A stretch of 60,964 nt of DNA, from NCBI RefSeq assembly GCF_028714975.1, contig NZ_JAQTLH010000011.1:1-60964 (forward strand), in the 5' to 3' direction. Within the stretch, counting starts at the first letter, position 1, and every line of letters begins with the position of its first letter. The notes under the pieces were generated by a model. That model worked only from the letters and a program-made list of their open reading frames with translations, searched no databases and was not told the origin of the DNA. Made by a program: the position numbers and the translations under genes. Below are positions 17,587 through 26,102 of this stretch, in pieces. Origin of the DNA: Sulfurimonas sp. (lineage in GTDB: Bacteria; Campylobacterota; Campylobacteria; Campylobacterales; Sulfurimonadaceae).

Positions 17587-18018
17587 ATGTTGAAGTTTAA
17601 GTTATTACCGTTTTTATTTATATTTTTTCTTTTTTTGGGTTGTGAGCAGAAGGTGGATAGCGGAGTCGCAAAAATAAATTGGGATAGAGACATGTGCGAC
17701 AGATGTGTTATGGTTTTGAGTGATAGAAAGCATACTATTCAACTTAGAGATCCAAGCAGTAAAAAGGTTTACAAATTCGATGATATCGGATGTATGGTTT
17801 TATGGTTTAATGAGGAAAAGATAGCGTACAGAGATAGTGTTCAAATATGGATTACCGATGCAATAAGCGGAGAGTGGATAAGTGCAAGAGAGGCATTTTA
17901 CACAACGCAGAATGTTACGCCTATGGCATATGGATTTAGCGCATATAAAAGCAAAGAGTCTATAAAAATAGGCGAAGAGATTATAACTTACGATGAGGTG
18001 TTAAAAAGAGTAAAATGA
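17587..18018 (+). CDS. nosL: NosL-family copper lipoprotein
   Basis: Outer- or inner-membrane-anchored Cu(I) chaperone for N2O reductase. It has a signal peptide with lipobox FLGC (Cys 19), then MCDRCVMVLSDRKHTIQL with the CxxCxM copper motif, FDDIGCMVLWF (conserved DDxGC) and TPMAYGFSAY, all typical of NosL. Length 143 is normal. A second, very similar NosL lipoprotein lies in the nos cluster on the other strand (20028-20498). Overlaps the Crp/Fnr gene by 4 bp. Confidence 0.92.
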   Translation: MLKFKLLPFLFIFFLFLGCEQKVDSGVAKINWDRDMCDRCVMVLSDRKHTIQLRDPSSKKVYKFDDIGCMVLWFNEEKIAYRDSVQIWITDAISGEWISAREAFYTTQNVTPMAYGFSAYKSKESIKIGEEIITYDEVLKRVK

Positions 18019-18644
18019 AAGCACACATAAAAAATATAGTTCTTTTTAAAAACATAGATGAAGAGACGATAAAAAAAATAGAGACTTTTACGACCGAGTA
18101 CAAAATTCCTAAAGATAATATTGTTTTTTATGAGGGCGATGAACCGAAATTTTTGTATCTTTTAGTAAAGGGTGTCATTAAGCTCTATAAAACATCCTCA
18201 AGCCATAAAGAGATAGTGCTTAAATATTTTCATGACAATGAGTTAATCGGCGAAGTTGCAAACTTTGAAGGCATCCCTTATCCAGCAACGGCAAAAGCTT
18301 ACAGCGATGTTGAGATTTTAAAAATTGATTTTGATAAACTAAAAGATATTATATTTTCAAATCCTAACATGGCGTTTAATATTCAAACATCTTTGATAAA
18401 AAAGATTAAAAACCTTGAAAATATAATATCAACAAACTTGGTGCTGGATTCAAGAGAAAGAGTTGCAAAATATATTTATAACCATGTCGATGATTTTTTT
18501 GAAACAAAAAATATAGAGATAGCAGAAGTGCTTGGAGTCTCACCCGAGACGCTCTCAAGAATATTAAAATTTTTCAAAGATAACAACATTATAAATGTTA
18601 AAACCAGATATATAAACAAAGAGGCGCTAATTGAGTATTTTTAG
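18015..18644 (+). CDS. Crp/Fnr-family transcriptional regulator
   Basis: One-component regulator with an N-terminal cyclic-nucleotide-fold sensor (residues 1-120, FYEGDEPKFLYLLVKGVIKLY), a dimer helix and a C-terminal winged helix (EIAEVLGVSPETLSRILKFF). It lacks the Cys cluster of FNR, so it would not carry an oxygen-sensing Fe-S cluster; this fits nitric-oxide or nitrosative-stress regulators such as DNR or NssR. The recognition helix PETLSR matches CRP/FNR contacts to TTGA half-sites, and such a site lies upstream of nosZ. The start overlaps nosL by 4 bp. Confidence 0.9.
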   Translation: MKAHIKNIVLFKNIDEETIKKIETFTTEYKIPKDNIVFYEGDEPKFLYLLVKGVIKLYKTSSSHKEIVLKYFHDNELIGEVANFEGIPYPATAKAYSDVEILKIDFDKLKDIIFSNPNMAFNIQTSLIKKIKNLENIISTNLVLDSRERVAKYIYNHVDDFFETKNIEIAEVLGVSPETLSRILKFFKDNNIINVKTRYINKEALIEYF

Positions 18645-18675
18645 CAAAAACAGAATAATTATCTGGTTTTGCTAA
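18641..18675. terminator. Bidirectional hairpin terminator between convergent clusters
   Basis: TTAGCAAAA (18641-18649) pairs perfectly with TTTTGCTAA (18667-18675), extended inward by CAGA/TCTG, in the 37-bp gap between the plus-strand module and the minus-strand nos cluster. The stop codon of the Crp/Fnr gene lies in the left arm. A/T-rich flanks on both arms make it usable in both directions. Confidence 0.7.
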
Positions 18676-18681
18676 GGTGTG

Positions 18682-19179
18682 TTAAATTTTTCCGTTAAGC
18701 AGTCTGATAAGAGCATCTGATATTTGATTGAAAGCCATTACCCTTTTTCCGTTATGGTTAGAAGCAAAGTTTTTTGCCGCTTCGTATGTTGCAAACGCTA
18801 CCAAATCATCACCCGCAGGTGAAGTTACATTGCTTCCGTAAACAAAAAAAGCACCTCTTGCATTTATCGGTTTTAGCGTGTCAAAATCGGTAACCAATAT
18901 CTCTTTAAAATCATCCTCGCTTTTTACTCCGATATCAAACCATTTTCCCGGAGTTTGATAGAACTCTATCATTGATTTAGGAGATGAAAAGAAAAGTTTT
19001 TTGCCGTTTGTAAGCGCTACTTTAGCAACCCATTTAGGTTCTTGATAAACTTTTATTTTTCTTACTATACAAGTTGACTCTTTGTCATAATCCATTTTGT
19101 ATGATTCATTTGCGGCTAAAGTTGAAATTAGCGAGAGAGATGAAGCAATCACCAGCGATGTAAATAATTTTTTGTACAT
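18682..19179 (-). CDS. NosL-like secreted protein lacking the copper motif
   Basis: A 165-residue exported protein (signal peptide to about residue 23) with the NosL fold signature KLFFSSPKSMIEFYQ and ARGAFFVYGSNVTSPAGDDLVAF. The N-terminal copper motif is not there: where CxxCGM is expected the sequence reads STCIVRKIKVYQEPKWVA, with a single Cys and no Met pair. It is therefore a NosL paralogue that either binds a different ligand or serves another purpose. It is the last gene of the nos transcript, 11 bp after nosY. Confidence 0.82.
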   Translation of the reverse strand: MYKKLFTSLVIASSLSLISTLAANESYKMDYDKESTCIVRKIKVYQEPKWVAKVALTNGKKLFFSSPKSMIEFYQTPGKWFDIGVKSEDDFKEILVTDFDTLKPINARGAFFVYGSNVTSPAGDDLVAFATYEAAKNFASNHNGKRVMAFNQISDALIRLLNGKI

Positions 19180-19190
19180 AAAAACTCCTT

Positions 19191-20018
19191 TTAAACTAAA
19201 TCTTTTTTTTCAAATATTTTAAAACCTGCATAAGCAAAAGCCAATCCGATTAAAAGCGGATAACCTATCGATAAAAGAACAAACATACTTTGACTCATTC
19301 GATCAAGTATATAAAATGCAACCGGACCCATAACTGTAAGTTCGGGATCAAAAAGAGAGATAGCAGCCACTCTAAAGAGTTCCATAGGGTTAATCATAGA
19401 TATAAATATAATTAGCTCCTCATTTAATCTTTGCTGCATCATTAACGATATAAGAGCTATATCAATAAAAGCAAGCAAAAATATCCATACGAAAAATGAG
19501 ATTCCGAGTGCGACTTCTGATGATTTTACAAATGAAGATATAAAAAATGCAATTCCTAAAAAAGCGCTCGAGAGTGAAAAGAGCAGTCCCGTATATAAAA
19601 AGAAGATACTCCACGGAATTGCCGCACCTTTTATGAAACCGAAGATTATAGCGATAATCATAGCAAAAAGAACCGGTAGATATACCGTGATAAATCTGCC
19701 TATAATTTTACCCCAGTAATATTGTCTAAGCGAAATCGGAAAGGATAGCATATACTCAAGTATATGATTGTCTCTGTCGCCCGATATTGAGCGAACCGTG
19801 GTTATAAGTATAAATATAGGAAGAATAACTATGGTTATTTGAATGTACATAAGCAGAAGCCTGCTAAGTCCGCTAAATCCCATAACTTGTGATTCCGTCA
19901 CTCCCGCTATAAAAAAGAGGGCAATCAACCCTCCAAATACAAGAGAATAAACTAAAAACCATTTGGCTCTTATGGACTCTTTTAAATCTAGGTATGCAAT
20001 TAAATATAAATTTTTCAA
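19191..20018 (-). CDS. nosY: Nos ABC transporter permease NosY
   Basis: Membrane subunit of the NosDFY ABC complex needed to build the copper-sulfur centre CuZ of N2O reductase. The 275-residue protein has six TM helices and the family segment SGDRDNHILEYMLSFPISLRQYYWGK after TM2, a hallmark of ABC-2 type NosY proteins. It lies downstream of nosF and nosL with 9-bp spacing. The assignment is strong through sequence and context. Confidence 0.92.
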   Translation of the reverse strand: MKNLYLIAYLDLKESIRAKWFLVYSLVFGGLIALFFIAGVTESQVMGFSGLSRLLLMYIQITIVILPIFILITTVRSISGDRDNHILEYMLSFPISLRQYYWGKIIGRFITVYLPVLFAMIIAIIFGFIKGAAIPWSIFFLYTGLLFSLSSAFLGIAFFISSFVKSSEVALGISFFVWIFLLAFIDIALISLMMQQRLNEELIIFISMINPMELFRVAAISLFDPELTVMGPVAFYILDRMSQSMFVLLSIGYPLLIGLAFAYAGFKIFEKKDLV

Positions 20019-20027
20019 ACTAATCCT

Positions 20028-20498
20028 TTACTGTCCAAGTATCTGTTTTCTGATTTTTGGATTTGCCATATGTTCGCCTCTGAGCATCTTAAGCTTCACT
20101 TCATCTATCTTTATGAAGTTCTCTTTTTTATGTTCATAAGCGCTAAATCCATAATTCATTGGTGTTTTTTCGCTAATCGTAAAATATGCCGAAGAAGCTT
20201 CTATATATCTGTGCGTGTCGTTTGTAAAAACTTCTGTTTTTGCCGCAGCTATATCTATATTTTTATCTTTAGCCCATAGAACTAAACATCCTATATCGTC
20301 AAAATAGTAATTACTCGTATCTTTTAATATCTTTGCCGTATGGATATTTGATGAGGGCAGTTCCATATTGCATTTTGAGCAAATTTTATGGCTGCTATCT
20401 CTCTCTTTGGAAGATGAGGCTTCCGATGTGTTGCAACCCGTTATAAAAAACAGGAGTAAAAAATTTAAGATAAAAAATAAAAATCTAAAATCTCTCAT
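20028..20498 (-). CDS. nosL: NosL copper lipoprotein (nos cluster copy)
   Basis: Cu(I)-binding lipoprotein that delivers copper to apo-NosZ through NosDFY. It has lipobox FITGC (Cys 22), the copper motif KICSKCNMELPSS, YYFDDIGCLVLWA and TPMNYGFSAY. Length 156. It overlaps the end of nosF by 14 bp. Compared with the plus-strand NosL it has a C-terminal extension of about 15 residues ending KIRKQILGQ. Confidence 0.93.
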   Translation of the reverse strand: MRDFRFLFFILNFLLLFFITGCNTSEASSSKERDSSHKICSKCNMELPSSNIHTAKILKDTSNYYFDDIGCLVLWAKDKNIDIAAAKTEVFTNDTHRYIEASSAYFTISEKTPMNYGFSAYEHKKENFIKIDEVKLKMLRGEHMANPKIRKQILGQ

Positions 20499-21123
20499 CT
20501 GAAACTATTTTTCCCAAGTCCATATATATTTGTCTGTTTACAAGTTCTTGAACCTCTTCGAGTCTGTGCGTAACAAAGAGAAGAACTTTTTCATCCTCAT
20601 TTTGTTTTAAGAGTCTATAAAAATCATCTCTTGCTTTTGGGTCAAGATTTGCAGTCGGTTCGTCGTATATGATGATACTGCTTTTTTTAGCCAAACTTAT
20701 TGCGATAAGCAGTTTTTGTTTCATCCCGCCGCTTAGTTTGAAAAAAGATTTATAGAGATTGGATTTTATGTCAAGCTTCATTTCGTTTGAGTAGTGTTCA
20801 ATGAGTTCTTTGTCTATGTCCGTACTCATGCAAATATACTGCATAAGCTCTTGAATGTTCAATTTAATCGGAGGAGGGAGTTGCGGTACGAAACTGATGT
20901 TTTGCAGCACTTTAACTCTATCTTTGATAGGACAAGAACCGTCTATCAAAATTTTTCCTAAATCAGGATGGTAGTATCCGAGGATTGAACGGATGAGAGT
21001 TGTTTTTCCCGCGCCGTTTGCTCCCATTAATGCGATGGAGTCATTTTTGTTAAATTCGCAGCTGACATCATCAAGAGATATATGCGAACCAAATTTTTTT
21101 GTAAGATTTGAAATAGTTATCAT
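20485..21123 (-). CDS. nosF: Nos ABC transporter ATP-binding protein NosF
   Basis: ATPase of the NosDFY complex. Motifs are Walker A GANGAGKTT, the signature LSGGMKQKLLIAISL, Walker B IIIYDEPTANLDP and the switch His in FVTHRLEEVQ. At 212 residues it is shorter than typical NosF (about 300) because the C-terminal regulatory region is missing, as commonly seen in small ABC-2 ATPases. It starts 3 bp after nosH. Confidence 0.93.
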   Translation of the reverse strand: MITISNLTKKFGSHISLDDVSCEFNKNDSIALMGANGAGKTTLIRSILGYYHPDLGKILIDGSCPIKDRVKVLQNISFVPQLPPPIKLNIQELMQYICMSTDIDKELIEHYSNEMKLDIKSNLYKSFFKLSGGMKQKLLIAISLAKKSSIIIYDEPTANLDPKARDDFYRLLKQNEDEKVLLFVTHRLEEVQELVNRQIYMDLGKIVSDERF

Positions 21124-21126
21124 TTT

Positions 21127-22032
21127 TTACACCAAACTTTTCAGTCTAAAATCAAATTTTAGCGCATCTGCATGACAAACATCTATACATCTTCCGCAAA
21201 GCGTACAGTCGGCACCGGTTATATACTCTCTGGTTATACCTTTTTCTTCTCTTTGTTTGTCATATTTTGCTTTTGTAATCTCTAAAACTTGATTTTCAAA
21301 ACAGACATCATGGCAAACCATACAGTGGTCGCAATTGTCATTCCACTCAACTCTTAGAGCTGAAATTTTTCCGATATAGCCGTATGTAGTTCCAATCGGA
21401 CAGATGTATGTACACCAAGCTCTGCGAGAGTAAAAAACTTCAATAGCAAAAACGACTACAACCCATACTAAAGCCAAACTCCAACCATATGCAATCATTC
21501 TGCTAAGAATTCCGACAACGTTAAAAGTTTCAAAAACTAAAAAACCTGTAAAAAAAGATAGAATTAAAAAGATAGCCCAAAAGATATGTCTGACTCTATG
21601 ATCAAACTTTCTCTCTTTAATAATTTTTTTATCTACTAGAGTATTGTGCCATTTTTCACCGATTTCGCTAAGTATACCGTAAGGGCAAACCCAAGCGCAG
21701 TAGCTTCTTCCGCCGATTAAAAGATAAAAAATCAGTATAGTTACGGTTCCGATTACCATATTTACAGGTAGCTCGTGAGTTGCTAAAAAAAGCTCCATAG
21801 TCGTAAATATATCTATGAGGTGAAAACCTAAAAATCTTGAACCGTTTAGTGTTCCCTCTAGCGTTTGAATATCAATCGAAAAAGATAGAAAAAATAGTAG
21901 ATGTATAGATACTACCAATATCCATCTCTTCATTCTATAGCTAAAAAATTTTTTTCCATCTCTTGAGGTGTCAAAAAATGTTGACCAAAACGAAGAGTGT
22001 TTTATCGTTTCTCTATTGTTATACTTATCCAT
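21127..22032 (-). CDS. nosH: NosH, NapH-like membrane ferredoxin (quinol dehydrogenase)
   Basis: Polytopic membrane Fe-S protein that would oxidise menaquinol and pass electrons toward NosZ. It has about five TM helices. Two CxxxCP motifs, CAWVCPYG and CTYICPIG, follow TM segments as in NapH. The C-terminal ferredoxin-type pair DHCMVCHDVC (from CDHCMVC) and CTLCGRCIDVCHADAL would bind [4Fe-4S] clusters. Length 301. Works with NosG, as NapG/NapH do for nitrate reductase. Confidence 0.92.
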   Translation of the reverse strand: MDKYNNRETIKHSSFWSTFFDTSRDGKKFFSYRMKRWILVVSIHLLFFLSFSIDIQTLEGTLNGSRFLGFHLIDIFTTMELFLATHELPVNMVIGTVTILIFYLLIGGRSYCAWVCPYGILSEIGEKWHNTLVDKKIIKERKFDHRVRHIFWAIFLILSFFTGFLVFETFNVVGILSRMIAYGWSLALVWVVVVFAIEVFYSRRAWCTYICPIGTTYGYIGKISALRVEWNDNCDHCMVCHDVCFENQVLEITKAKYDKQREEKGITREYITGADCTLCGRCIDVCHADALKFDFRLKSLV

Positions 22033-22060
22033 TTAAAGCTCCATTGTTTTTACTATTCAA

Positions 22061-22573
22061 TTATTTGTTAACAGCTCCGGCACTATTAGAAAAATTTCCT
22101 ATTTCATCGGCATATTTTTTCAATTCTTCTTCGCTGATATTTATCAATAGTCCTTTCATAATTATGTTCTCTTTTCTTCCGGCTTTAAAATCAATTAAAT
22201 CTTTATATATTTTATCCGCATTTTGTCCGTAAAGTTTTGGTCCCATTAGCTTTCTTCCATCTTGCATTCCCGAACCGTCTACACCATGGCAAGCAGAACA
22301 TCTAGCTTTATACTCGGCACTAACCTTAACTTGTCCGATATTCCCTGCCTTGTCTTTAAGTGCACTTAGCTGCTCTTGCTCTTTTTCTCTATCGCTTTTC
22401 TCTTGCGGTGGAGTTGCGGATGTTTGTTGTTGCTGCACGGCTACTGTTTTATTTCCGATATTCTCAGTAACTTTTGAGTGTTCTCCGCCATGATAAGCTC
22501 TGCCTTTTGAAGCTGTCCATGCCATTAAAGCAAATATTAGTATCGTTAAAAATCCTACAACTATATTTTTCAT
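22061..22573 (-). CDS. nosC2: NosC2-type membrane-anchored monohaem cytochrome c
   Basis: Periplasmic electron carrier with an N-terminal TM/signal anchor (residues 1-20), a linker rich in Gln/Ala, and one class I cytochrome c domain (about 80-165) with CSACHGVDGSGM as haem site and a probable axial Met in IIMKGLLINISEEEL. Length 170. In clade II nos clusters two such cytochromes lie between nosG and nosH and carry electrons to NosZ. nosH starts 28 bp downstream. Confidence 0.9.
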   Translation of the reverse strand: MKNIVVGFLTILIFALMAWTASKGRAYHGGEHSKVTENIGNKTVAVQQQQTSATPPQEKSDREKEQEQLSALKDKAGNIGQVKVSAEYKARCSACHGVDGSGMQDGRKLMGPKLYGQNADKIYKDLIDFKAGRKENIIMKGLLINISEEELKKYADEIGNFSNSAGAVNK

Positions 22574-22575
22574 AT

Positions 22576-23220
22576 CTATTTCCTCGCTTCTTTTATAATT
22601 TTGTTAAACTCAAATATCTCATTAGCCAATTCTCTTATCTCTTTTTCGTCCATTCTGTCTACTAGCCCGCTCATCAATACATTTTTTGAAGTTCCGTCTT
22701 TAAACTTAACTATTTTGTTAAATATGTAATCGGAATCTTTTCCAAGAAGTGAAGGACCGATAATCCCATTTCCATAATCATTATGACATGCAGAGCATTT
22801 GACTATAAAATTTTTGCTCAATTTTTTCATTCCCATAGAGACTTGAACTTGCTCATAGGGACTTCTGATATGAAGATTTGCTTCTAAAGGTGTTCTTGGA
22901 TTTGTTCTTTCAGATGCATCGTTATTAGTCGGTTTTGCATTTAAATCATGTGACCCATGTGAATCATGTTCGCTTTTTGCATTGTAGTCGTAGTAGTAAG
23001 ATTTACTTTGATTTTCATCATACTCCTTTTGGGCAACTTTAATCTCTTTTGCATTTTCATTTTGAACAACTTCTATCTTTTGAGTAGGAGCAGTTTGTGA
23101 AGATAATGAAGCACTCTCATTTGTCTTCTTGTTTTTTTCATTGTTGTCACTACATCCTGTAAAAATACTCAACAGTAAACCAGAAATATAAAACAGACTT
23201 TTTAAACTATTAATTTTCAT
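22576..23220 (-). CDS. nosC1: NosC1-type cytochrome c lipoprotein
   Basis: Lipoprotein cytochrome with lipobox FTGC (Cys 22), a long charged linker containing the His/Asp-rich run EHDSHGSHD (about residues 85-95), then a cytochrome c domain with CSACHNDYGNG haem site and VLMSGLVDRMDEKEI with the likely axial Met. It resembles NosC2 in the haem domain; the two genes are 2 bp apart and presumably a duplication. The linker His could bind metal, but this is only a possibility. Confidence 0.9.
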   Translation of the reverse strand: MKINSLKSLFYISGLLLSIFTGCSDNNEKNKKTNESASLSSQTAPTQKIEVVQNENAKEIKVAQKEYDENQSKSYYYDYNAKSEHDSHGSHDLNAKPTNNDASERTNPRTPLEANLHIRSPYEQVQVSMGMKKLSKNFIVKCSACHNDYGNGIIGPSLLGKDSDYIFNKIVKFKDGTSKNVLMSGLVDRMDEKEIRELANEIFEFNKIIKEARK

Positions 23221-23229
23221 CTTTTATCC

Positions 23230-23970
23230 TTAATTTTTGTTTGCATAATACTGCTCGTAAGTAACTCTAGGTTTAACTACGATGGATGGAGTAGTTGTCG
23301 GGCATACCTCTTGGCAAGCTCCGCAACCGATACAGCCGTCATAAATTTGAGGTCTATTTCCGCCGCCGCTATCTTGTACCATAGCAATAGCGCTTAAGGG
23401 ATTTGGAATAGGGCACATATCTGCGCATAAGGTACACTGCTTGCCTTCAAATGCATCAAATTTTTCTAAAAGCTTGATTTCAAGTTCATGAATATTTACT
23501 ACGGAATTAGTAAATTTATGCATTCTTTTGTTGTAGTCCTTAGGAATAGGCGTATTTGTCATGGCAATACAAGTATTTGGGAATTCCAATACGGCAATCC
23601 CCATTTTAATATCTTGCGGCTTTTCGCAGTGGTGATCCAATGCTCCGCTTGGACATGCAAGTACGCACGGTACGGCGCTGCAAGCATAACAGCCTCTTTC
23701 ATTTGCATCTATGTACGGTGTGCCGACGCCGTGACCCATACCAAAATCTGAAAGTTTTATAGAGTGGTAAGGGCAAACTTGAAGGCATTGACCGCATTTT
23801 ATACATAGTGCTAAAAATTTTTTCTCATCAACTGCACCGGGCGGTCTTAATCTGTTTTCGGCTTTGAGTACATAAGGGCTAAATACCATTCCTCCGCCTA
23901 AAACAAGTCCAAGTACTCCTAGCGTAGAGTATTTGATAAACTCTCGTTTGTCTGTTTTAACTTTTTCCAT
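23230..23970 (-). CDS. nosG: NosG, NapG-like periplasmic ferredoxin
   Basis: Electron-transfer protein with four [4Fe-4S] sites: CIKCGQCLQVCP, CYACSAVPCVLACP, CTLCADMCP and CIGCGACQEVCP. Length 246 matches NapG/NosG. The N-terminus DKREFIKYSTLGVLGLVLGGG looks like a Tat signal but has Lys-Arg rather than Arg-Arg. Starts 2 bp after nosD. Together with NosH it would form the menaquinol-to-cytochrome branch of N2O respiration. Confidence 0.93.
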   Translation of the reverse strand: MEKVKTDKREFIKYSTLGVLGLVLGGGMVFSPYVLKAENRLRPPGAVDEKKFLALCIKCGQCLQVCPYHSIKLSDFGMGHGVGTPYIDANERGCYACSAVPCVLACPSGALDHHCEKPQDIKMGIAVLEFPNTCIAMTNTPIPKDYNKRMHKFTNSVVNIHELEIKLLEKFDAFEGKQCTLCADMCPIPNPLSAIAMVQDSGGGNRPQIYDGCIGCGACQEVCPTTTPSIVVKPRVTYEQYYANKN

Positions 23971-23972
23971 GT

Positions 23973-25190
23973 TTATCCTTCAGTCTTAACTATTGGTTTT
24001 TTATCTTCAAGTAAAAAAAGCGGCTTTGTAAAAGGAGCCAGTTTCGCCAAAAAATTTAGCAAAGAGATAACAGGCGATCCGTAAAAAAATTTCACGTTTG
24101 GATTATAAAGCCAAAGCTGATCCGCATATCGATAAACTTTATGCGGCGTGTCGCCTATATTATCGCCGTCTCTATCGAAACCTTCGTAATTATCCCAATA
24201 ATTTTCTCTTATATCATTGTTATAAGTTTTGCTTGATTTACCGTCATTTACGACATCTTCGATATTTCCCATTATCTTATTGTTCTTTATAATATTATCT
24301 TCGCTTAGTGAATGAAAATGAAGTGCTTCGGCATTGTATAATATTTTATTATTTTCAATCCAGTTGTTAGTCTCCGGTTCAAACGGGGATCTGTCGATAT
24401 AGAGACCCTGTGCACAGTAAAGAATAGTATTGTCTTTTATTGTAAAGTTCGTAACTTCTTTTAATCCTATGCCCATACCTGTAGCGCCCAAAGAGCTTTT
24501 TATTATATTGCCTGATGCAATTGTATCTTTTGAGTACATAAAAAATATCCCTACGGAGTTGTATTGATATCTATTGTTTATTACATTGTTTTTACCGGCA
24601 TACATAAAGTGAAGAGAATATCTGCAATACTCGCCGACATTCTCTTCTATGGTATTTCCGTGGCTATACCAAACAACCATATCACGAGAGTGAATAAGTG
24701 AGTTTTTTTTGACAATGTTGTTGTTGCTATACCAAAGTCTTAAACCGTCTCCTTTTAGTCCAAGCTCAAAATTCTTCGATGTAATTCTATTGTTTGATAT
24801 TATGGAGTTGCTTACCATCTGCATATCGATGCCGAATAAGCAATCATCTATTACGCAATCGCTAACTTCACACTGCTTTGCTTCAGATATAGTGATGGCA
24901 GCATCAATTTTTTCATGTCTGGCACCGCTGTTTATAATTTTTAAATTTTTTAGCGTTACAAAAGAACTTTTAACAGTTATTACGGTTCCCTCTCCCTCTC
25001 CGTCAATTATAACACCGCTTTCTTTGCCTATAATCGTTAAAGGTTTGTCAATAGTTATTTTACCTTTATAGACTCCCGCAGGCAATTTTAAAATTGATCC
25101 GCTAGGAGCATTGTCAATTGCCTCTTGCAGTACGCTAGCACTTAACTCGGCGGTAAGAAAAACTATGGTGAGGAGGAAAATTCTAAACAT
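23973..25190 (-). CDS. nosD: NosD, periplasmic parallel beta-helix copper maturation protein
   Basis: Accessory protein needed for CuZ assembly in N2O reductase, partner of NosFY and NosL. It has a signal peptide (MFRIFLLTIVFLTAELSAS) and then about 14 turns of beta-helix with repeating segments such as NRITSKNFELGLKGDGLRLW and NNNIVKKN. The tail (about residues 330-395) holds the family's YWDNYEGFDRDGDNIGDTPHKVYRYADQLWL. Length 405 is normal. Confidence 0.94.
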   Translation of the reverse strand: MFRIFLLTIVFLTAELSASVLQEAIDNAPSGSILKLPAGVYKGKITIDKPLTIIGKESGVIIDGEGEGTVITVKSSFVTLKNLKIINSGARHEKIDAAITISEAKQCEVSDCVIDDCLFGIDMQMVSNSIISNNRITSKNFELGLKGDGLRLWYSNNNIVKKNSLIHSRDMVVWYSHGNTIEENVGEYCRYSLHFMYAGKNNVINNRYQYNSVGIFFMYSKDTIASGNIIKSSLGATGMGIGLKEVTNFTIKDNTILYCAQGLYIDRSPFEPETNNWIENNKILYNAEALHFHSLSEDNIIKNNKIMGNIEDVVNDGKSSKTYNNDIRENYWDNYEGFDRDGDNIGDTPHKVYRYADQLWLYNPNVKFFYGSPVISLLNFLAKLAPFTKPLFLLEDKKPIVKTEG

Positions 25191-25192
25191 AT

Positions 25193-25975
25193 CTATAAAT
25201 TCGACTCTTTAAGAGCTTTTTGCTTTGCAAAAAAAGCAAGCAGGCTCAATAAACTAATTACGACAATTAGATAAAAACCTATAGCCGGATATGAGTGAGT
25301 TACGAACTGAGCTATTTTTCCATCACCAAAAACCGTCGGCATAAAAGGTTTTATTTTAAATGCGCCCCAGTCATGAAGATTGTGTCCAAACCAATAGAGC
25401 CAATAAGAGTAATCAGCAATAAAAAGCAGTGGAAGCGATGCAGGTATCAAGACAATATAGTTTAAAAATTTTGAATTATAAGCTATGAAATAGATCATTC
25501 CCAAAGAGAGAGCTAAAAGAGCATATATGCCTATTTCTCTCTCAATTATACCGCCAATCCACATCGGATCCATTCCGACATAGTGGTTGATTGTATTCAT
25601 TTCATGCACTTCCCCGCTATAACCGTCAAAATGAAAATATACCGGGATACCCTCCGGAAAAGCCTCTTTAGGGTAGTTTGGAGCTTCAAGCGAAACTGCC
25701 CAAATCGGCAGTGAAGCAACACCGATTTCCGATGAAGAGTCTATCATTTTTTCTAAATTATTATGAGCATCTTTGGGTGTAGTAACACTTTTATATCTAC
25801 CTTGGTTGTATAGATTCCAAATAATTTTACTTAATGATGAGACTTCATCTTTCTTTCCGGCATCAATTTGGTTTAGCGTACCGTGAAAAGCAATCATCGG
25901 AAGAGTAAAAGAGAGTGTTAAAATAACTAAAGCTAAAGTTGCAAAAAACCTTGCTTTTATTAAACTTTTGTTCAT
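25193..25975 (-). CDS. nosB: NosB-like integral membrane protein of clade II nos clusters
   Basis: A 260-residue membrane protein with an N-terminal TM and about four more in the second half (starting near residue 135). The region around YWLYWFGHNLHDWGAFKIKPFMP and GDGKIAQFVTHSYPAIGFY is characteristic of the protein encoded next to nosZ in clade II clusters; the function is not established. The start at 25975 is chosen because GGAAC lies 7-8 bp upstream; a longer frame to 26029 adds residues with no such site. A terminator separates it from nosZ. Confidence 0.85.
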   Translation of the reverse strand: MNKSLIKARFFATLALVILTLSFTLPMIAFHGTLNQIDAGKKDEVSSLSKIIWNLYNQGRYKSVTTPKDAHNNLEKMIDSSSEIGVASLPIWAVSLEAPNYPKEAFPEGIPVYFHFDGYSGEVHEMNTINHYVGMDPMWIGGIIEREIGIYALLALSLGMIYFIAYNSKFLNYIVLIPASLPLLFIADYSYWLYWFGHNLHDWGAFKIKPFMPTVFGDGKIAQFVTHSYPAIGFYLIVVISLLSLLAFFAKQKALKESNL

Positions 25976-26102
25976 AGCAAATGTTCCTTTTTTGTAAAAT
26001 AAAGATTGAAAATTAAAAATAACCCTCAAGCTTTATTTTTTTAGATGTATTATATAACTATATTTCTTTTATAAGCTTAAATAATAAAAAAATTAATCAA
26101 TC

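Noticed and set aside
25976..26029. N-terminal extension of the nosB-like gene to 26029
   Set aside because: No ribosome site; the internal ATG at 25975 has GGAAC at the right distance and begins the membrane signal.
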